Below, piece after piece: positions 9,594 to 12,703 of a stretch of DNA of 12,703 nt; within the stretch, counting starts at the first letter, position 1; each line of letters begins with the position of its first letter. The position numbers were made by a program, and so were the translations under genes. The notes under the pieces were generated by a model, which did no database searches, was not told the origin of the DNA, and saw nothing but the letters and a program-made list of their open reading frames with translations. Origin of the DNA: Solirubrobacteraceae bacterium. Lineage in GTDB: Bacteria > Actinomycetota > Thermoleophilia > Solirubrobacterales > Solirubrobacteraceae. Where the stretch lies: contig JANJUA010000010.1 in the NCBI GenBank assembly GCA_024710825.1, positions 1-12,703 on the forward strand. Direction: 5' to 3'.

Positions 9594-10448
9594 ATGGACC
9601 AGGATCTGCTGCGCCGCATCGTCGCCGCCGCGCTCGCCGAGGACGTCGGCGCCGGCGACGTCACCACGCTCGCGACCGTCCCGGCGGACGCGCGCGCCCG
9701 CGGGACGATCGCCCAGAAGGCGCCCGGCGTCGTCTACGGGCTGGACGCGGCCGAGGAGGCGTTCCGGCAGGTCGACGCGGGCGTCGGATGCGAACGGCTC
9801 GTCGACGAGGGCGTCTGGCGCGAGAGCGGCCCCGTGCTGCGCGTCGACGGCCCCGCGCGGGCGCTGCTCACCGGCGAGCGGACCGCGCTGAACCTCCTCG
9901 GCCGCCTCAGCGGCGTGGCCACCGCGGCGGCGCGGGCGGTCCGCGCGGTCGAGGGGACGGGCGTCACGATCCTCGACACCCGCAAGACGACCCCCGGGCT
10001 GCGCGCGTTGGAGAAGGCCGCGGTGAGGGCCGGCGGCGCCGCCAACCACCGCTTCGGCCTCCACGACGCCATCCTCGTCAAGGAGAACCACATCGCCGCG
10101 GCCGGCGGGATCGCCGCGGCGGTCGCCGCCGCCCGGGCCGCCGCGCCCGAGGGCATGCTGTTGGAGGTCGAGGTCCGCGACCCGGCGGAGATCGACGAGG
10201 CGCTCGCGGCGGGCGCGCCGCGCCTCCTGCTCGACAACATGACGCCGGCCGAGCTGCGCGCCGCGGTGGCGCGTGTCGCCGGTCGCGCCGAGCTCGAGGC
10301 GAGCGGCGGCATCGGGCTGGAGGGACTGCGCGCGGTGGCGGAGACCGGAGTCGACTACATCTCGCTCGGCGCCCTGACCCACTCGGCGCCCGCGCTCGAC
10401 CTCTCGCTGCTGTTCGAGGCCGAGGCGGACCAGCAACTAGACTCATAG
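9594..10448 (+). CDS. nadC: Nicotinate-nucleotide pyrophosphorylase (quinolinate phosphoribosyltransferase)
   Basis: A complete enzyme of 284 residues that joins quinolinate to PRPP and releases CO2, giving nicotinate mononucleotide in de novo NAD synthesis; cytosolic. Seen: LAEDVGAGDVTT (14-25) near the N-terminus, E95-R96 in TGERTALN, TRKTTPGLRALEK (129-141) with the quinolinate-binding R130 and K131, H152-R153 in NHRFGLHDAILVKENH with K163, E192 and D214 (LLDNM), and ASGGI and SLGALTHS (258-264), which bind the phosphate. All key residues known from the M. tuberculosis enzyme appear present. The start ATG 9594 gives the usual N-terminus; no strong Shine-Dalgarno is seen, but a TAGCCT box is close. 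It is followed after 39 bases by nadA. No nadB lies in the window. Confidence 0.97.
   Translation: MDQDLLRRIVAAALAEDVGAGDVTTLATVPADARARGTIAQKAPGVVYGLDAAEEAFRQVDAGVGCERLVDEGVWRESGPVLRVDGPARALLTGERTALNLLGRLSGVATAAARAVRAVEGTGVTILDTRKTTPGLRALEKAAVRAGGAANHRFGLHDAILVKENHIAAAGGIAAAVAAARAAAPEGMLLEVEVRDPAEIDEALAAGAPRLLLDNMTPAELRAAVARVAGRAELEASGGIGLEGLRAVAETGVDYISLGALTHSAPALDLSLLFEAEADQQLDS
10438..10443 (+). promoter_or_regulatory. Putative -10 box of nadA within the repeated 13-base element
   Basis: TAGACT lies in AGCAACTAGACTC (10432-10444), which overlaps the last codons of nadC. It is 44 bases before the nadA start, so unlike the nadC copy it would give a leader of about 38 bases carrying GGGAG. 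That leader holds two palindromes, GGGGCCCC (10448-10455) and CTCCCGGGAG (10466-10475). The -35 region is weak. Confidence 0.33.
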
Positions 10449-10470
10449 GGGCCCCAACACCGTCCCTCCC

Positions 10471-10475
10471 GGGAG
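10471..10475 (+). promoter_or_regulatory. Shine-Dalgarno of nadA, inside a palindrome
   Basis: GGGAG sits twelve bases before ATG 10488, a rather long spacing. It is the right half of the palindrome CTCCCGGGAG (10466-10475), so it could be masked by pairing with the left half only in an intermolecular or protein-bound form, as there is no loop. Confidence 0.4.
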
Positions 10476-10487
10476 CATCCGAAGCCC

Positions 10488-11468
10488 ATGAGCCTCCTGC
10501 CGCTCGAGAACATTCCCGCCCTTCAGGACGAGGTTCGCGCCCTGGCCGCCGAACGCGGCGCCGTGATCCTGGCCCACAACTACCAGGTGCCCGAGATCCA
10601 GGACGTAGCGCACTACGTCGGCGACTCGCTCGGGCTCGCGCAGAAAGCGGCGGAGTCCGGAGAGCCGGTCATCGCGTTCTGCGGCGTGCACTTCATGGCG
10701 GAGACGGCGTCGATCCTCTGCCCCGACAAGACCGTGCTGATCCCCGACCTGGCGGCCGGCTGCTCGCTGGCGGACTCGATCAGCCCCGACCAGCTGCGCG
10801 CCTGGCAGGCCAAGCACCCGGGCGCGGTCACCGTCATGTACGTCAACACGACGGCGGAGATCAAGGCGCTGACCGACTACTGCGTGACGTCCTCGAACGC
10901 CGTCGCGGTGGTCGAGCAGATCCTGCGCGAGCGGGGCGAGGACACGGAGATCCTCTTCGGGCCGGACATGTTCCTCGGCCGCTACGTCGAGAAGCGGATC
11001 GGCCGTCCGATGCACGTCTGGGACGGCGAGTGCCACGTACACGCGGGGATCCGCCCGTCCGACATCGCCGACGTGCGCGCCGCGAACCCCGGCTCGGACT
11101 TCCTGGTGCACCCGGAGTGCGGCTGCTCGACGTCGGTCATGGAGTACGTGGCCTCGGGAGACGTCGACTCCGAAGGCGTCCACATGCTGTCGACGGGCGG
11201 GATGCTCAAGTACGCCGCCGATCACAAGGGCCGCGGCGGCAAGGTCATCATGGCGACCGAGGTCGGCATGCTGCACCCGCTGAAGATGGCCGCGCCGGAC
11301 GTCGACTTCGTCGCCGCCAACGAGCGCGCGAGCTGCCGCTTCATGAAGATGATCACGCTCGTCGGCCTGCGCGACGCGCTGGCGCACATGCAGTACGAGG
11401 TCCGCGTTCCGCCCGCCATCGCCGAGCGGGCGCGGGTGCCCATCGAGCGCATGGTGGCGATCGGCTGA
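10488..11468 (+). CDS. nadA: Quinolinate synthase NadA
   Basis: A complete 326-residue [4Fe-4S] enzyme that condenses iminoaspartate with dihydroxyacetone phosphate to quinolinate. Seen: [19 protein letters not shown] (29-47) with H30 and Y32, [18 protein letters not shown] (70-87), [10 protein letters not shown] (87-96), MYVNTTAE (117-124), [11 protein letters not shown] (157-167), HPECGCS (208-214) and STGGM (235-239). The three likely cluster ligands are C92 (AAGCSLAD), C182 (WDGECHVH) and C283 (SCRFMKM). These fit E. coli C113, C200 and C297 in local context, although the last cysteine lies in a form closer to the T. maritima type, without the extra CxxCxxC cysteines of E. coli. The enzyme is normally fed by NadB (L-aspartate oxidase), which is not encoded nearby. 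The stop TGA overlaps the start of the next gene by four bases. Confidence 0.97.
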   Translation: MSLLPLENIPALQDEVRALAAERGAVILAHNYQVPEIQDVAHYVGDSLGLAQKAAESGEPVIAFCGVHFMAETASILCPDKTVLIPDLAAGCSLADSISPDQLRAWQAKHPGAVTVMYVNTTAEIKALTDYCVTSSNAVAVVEQILRERGEDTEILFGPDMFLGRYVEKRIGRPMHVWDGECHVHAGIRPSDIADVRAANPGSDFLVHPECGCSTSVMEYVASGDVDSEGVHMLSTGGMLKYAADHKGRGGKVIMATEVGMLHPLKMAAPDVDFVAANERASCRFMKMITLVGLRDALAHMQYEVRVPPAIAERARVPIERMVAIG

Positions 11469-12427
11469 TCGAGCCGGGCGACGTTCGCGCCGCCGCGCGG
11501 CGCCTGCACGGCGTGGCGCACCGCACGCCGGTGGTGCGCTCGCGGACCCTGGACGCCCGCGTCGGCGCGTCGGTCGTCTTGAAGCCCGAGAGCCTCCAGC
11601 GCGTGGGGGCGTTCAAGTTCCGCGGGGCCTACAACGCCGTGGCGCTCCTGGATCCCGCGGCCCGCGCCCGCGGAGTGGTGACCGTCTCGTCGGGCAACCA
11701 CGCGCAGGCGCTCGCGCTGGCGGCGGCCCTGCACGACGTGTCGGCGCTGGTGCTGATGCCCGCGGACGCGCCCGCGGTGAAGGTGGCGGCGACGCGCGGC
11801 TACGGCGCGGAGGTCGTGAGCTTCGACCGCTACGCGGAGGATCGCGAGGAGCTGCTGGCGGCCGCGGTGGCGGAGCGCGCGATGGCGTCGGTGCACCCCT
11901 ACGACGACGAGCGGGTGATGGCGGGGGCCGGTACGGCGGCGCTCGAGCTCGTCGAGGACGCGGGTCCGCTCGACCTGCTGCTCGTTCCCGTGGGCGGCGG
12001 TGGGCTGATAGCCGGCAGCGCGACCGCGGTGGCGGGGGAGGGCGTGCGGGTGGTGGGCGTCGAGCCGGCGGCGGGCGACGACGTGCGCCGCTCGCTGGCC
12101 GCGGGCGAGCGGGTGCGCGTGCCGGTGCCGGAGACGATCGCCGACGGGCAGCAGCTGCCCACGCCCGGCGAGCTGACCTGGCCGGTGATCCGCGAGCGCG
12201 TCGCCGCGGTGGAGCCGGTGACCGACGACGAGATCGTCGCGGCCATGCGCTTCGCCTTCGAGCGCTGCAAGCTCGTGCTGGAGCCGAGCGGGGCGAGCGC
12301 GCTGGGCGCGCTGCTGGCGGGGCGGGTGCCGCTGGCCGGCGCCGAGCGCGTCGGGGTGATCCTGTCGGGCGGCAACGTGGACCTCGAGCGCTTCGCCGAC
12401 CTGACCGCCCGCCGCCACGAGATGTGA
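11465..12427 (+). CDS. Fold-type-II PLP enzyme, serine racemase / hydroxyaspartate dehydratase-like (threonine dehydratase superfamily)
   Basis: A catalytic-domain-only enzyme of 320 residues with no ACT domain, so not a feedback-regulated IlvA. Seen: PLP lysine K51 in [18 protein letters not shown] (75-81) with S76 at the place of the serine racemase base S84, [24 protein letters not shown] phosphate loop (177-180), E200 and D206 at the divalent-metal site (EPAAGDD), ETIADGQQL (223-231), [16 protein letters not shown] and SGGNVDL. R127 in EDREEL lines up with human serine racemase R135, which contacts a distal carboxylate. These agree with serine racemase and L-threo-3-hydroxyaspartate ammonia-lyases more than with threonine dehydratases, which have SAGNHAQ; the comparison is from memory. 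The start is probably CTG 11465, overlapping the nadA stop as CTGA with GGTGG seven bases upstream. No ATG, GTG or TTG lies nearby in frame upstream; GTG 11513 would remove a conserved helix. Strong coupling to nadA is implied. Confidence 0.88.
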   Translation: MIEPGDVRAAARRLHGVAHRTPVVRSRTLDARVGASVVLKPESLQRVGAFKFRGAYNAVALLDPAARARGVVTVSSGNHAQALALAAALHDVSALVLMPADAPAVKVAATRGYGAEVVSFDRYAEDREELLAAAVAERAMASVHPYDDERVMAGAGTAALELVEDAGPLDLLLVPVGGGGLIAGSATAVAGEGVRVVGVEPAAGDDVRRSLAAGERVRVPVPETIADGQQLPTPGELTWPVIRERVAAVEPVTDDEIVAAMRFAFERCKLVLEPSGASALGALLAGRVPLAGAERVGVILSGGNVDLERFADLTARRHEM

Positions 12428-12463
12428 TTTCCGTCGACCCCTCCGGCGGAAATCACATCTCGT
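12417..12463. terminator. Long hairpin between convergent genes, likely bidirectional terminator
   Basis: A perfect 17-base inverted repeat (12417-12433 and 12447-12463) extends to 20 pairs with one T-G pair (12417-12436 with 12444-12463), closing on the 7-base loop ACCCCTC. The stop codon of the PLP gene (12425-12427) lies inside the left arm. The minus-strand gene from the right ends at 12471. No T-run follows on either strand, so the stem itself would have to stop the polymerase. Confidence 0.6.
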
Positions 12464-12470
12464 CGATCAG

Positions 12471-12703
12471 CTACGGCGCCGCGCGAGCCGCGAGCAGGTC
12501 GATGCCCGTCGCGGCGGCCTGCCGCACTCGCTTGTGCGTCTCGACGCGGCGATCGAACTCACCGGGCGTGTAGCAGTGCACGTCGGCGGGGGCGCCCATC
12601 TCGCTGGCGTCCCACAGGCTGCCCGCGACGTAGACGCGCTCGAGCCACGGCGTGCCGTCGAACGCGTCGGAGACGAGGATCACGACGTACTCCGGCCCGC
12701 GCT
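12471..12703 (-). CDS. C-terminal part of a nucleotidyltransferase-like protein (cut by window edge)
   Basis: The minus-strand frame enters from the right edge and stops at TAG (12473-12471). Seventy-six codons are visible, starting within GPEYVVILVSDAFDG. The pattern VILVSDxFxG, PWLER, then SLWD, ADVHCYTPGEFDRRV and GIDLL resembles the C-terminal end of small MNT-type nucleotidyltransferase-domain proteins of Actinomycetota, where the catalytic GSxARG motif and Asp pair are N-terminal and so lie outside the window. It could instead be another small protein with a similar end. The gene is convergent with the NAD block and is separated from it by the hairpin at 12417-12463. Confidence 0.55.
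   Translation of the reverse strand, partial: RGPEYVVILVSDAFDGTPWLERVYVAGSLWDASEMGAPADVHCYTPGEFDRRVETHKRVRQAAATGIDLLAARAAP

Noticed and set aside
10449..10487. NAD-sensing riboswitch or long regulatory leader before nadA
   Set aside because: Only 39 bases separate the nadC stop from the nadA start, too short for a known NAD riboswitch. I see only two short palindromes.
9788..11464. Open frame continuous with the PLP enzyme, suggesting a long N-terminal extension
   Set aside because: It reads as Arg/Gly-rich shadow sequence over nadC and nadA, which are clear in their own frames.
12423..12457. CRP-like site from TGTGA...TCACA in the terminal palindrome
   Set aside because: The half sites are 25 bases apart, not six, and lie at a convergent 3' junction where no promoter is expected. 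A hairpin explains the symmetry better.

Overview
The window is chromosomal DNA of about 70% G+C with tightly packed, mostly same-strand housekeeping genes. Codon use, gene content and protein style point to a high-GC member of the Actinomycetota. The class Thermoleophilia (Solirubrobacterales-like) is my best guess, but that is an impression, not a proof. I see no IS element, integrase, tRNA, rRNA, CRISPR array or phage gene, and every plus-strand gene looks intact.

Layout, left to right. (1) 1-289, minus strand: the N-terminal part of a ComF-type phosphoribosyltransferase with its zinc ribbon, cut by the window edge. (2) 419-763: a short HPF/RaiA ribosome hibernation factor with its own promoter and a strong ribosome binding site, followed by a long hairpin. 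(3) 850-3723: secA, complete, probably read from a leaderless promoter. (4) 3750-5288: a 14-helix EmrB/QacA-type MFS exporter. (5) 5309-6406: prfB (release factor 2), without a programmed frameshift. (6) 6403-7890: a PLP-dependent Orn/Lys/Arg-type decarboxylase overlapping prfB by four bases. (7) 7929-9572: a secreted, membrane-anchored phosphodiester-glycosidase-domain protein. (8) 9594-12427: nadC, nadA and a serine-racemase/hydroxyaspartate-dehydratase-like PLP enzyme overlapping nadA by four bases. (9) 12471-12703, minus strand: the C-terminal end of a nucleotidyltransferase-like protein, separated from block 8 by a 20-bp hairpin.

How it fits together. The left half keeps the old order comF-hpf-secA-prfB known from Bacillus, with a drug exporter placed between secA and prfB. 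The right half is a de novo NAD block: NadA makes quinolinate from iminoaspartate and dihydroxyacetone phosphate, and NadC converts it to nicotinate mononucleotide. The usual supplier of iminoaspartate, NadB, is not here. In its usual company stands a PLP enzyme whose residues resemble hydroxyaspartate dehydratases, which chemically release iminosuccinate, the same compound NadA consumes. This possible alternative feed for NadA is the most interesting idea in the window, and it is an inference.

Gene starts show a repeated pattern: TANNNT boxes lie 6 or 10 bases before the start codons of secA, the MFS gene, prfB and nadC. This suggests leaderless or nearly leaderless transcripts. Nearly the same 13-base string, AGCAACTAGnCTC, lies upstream of both nadC and nadA.
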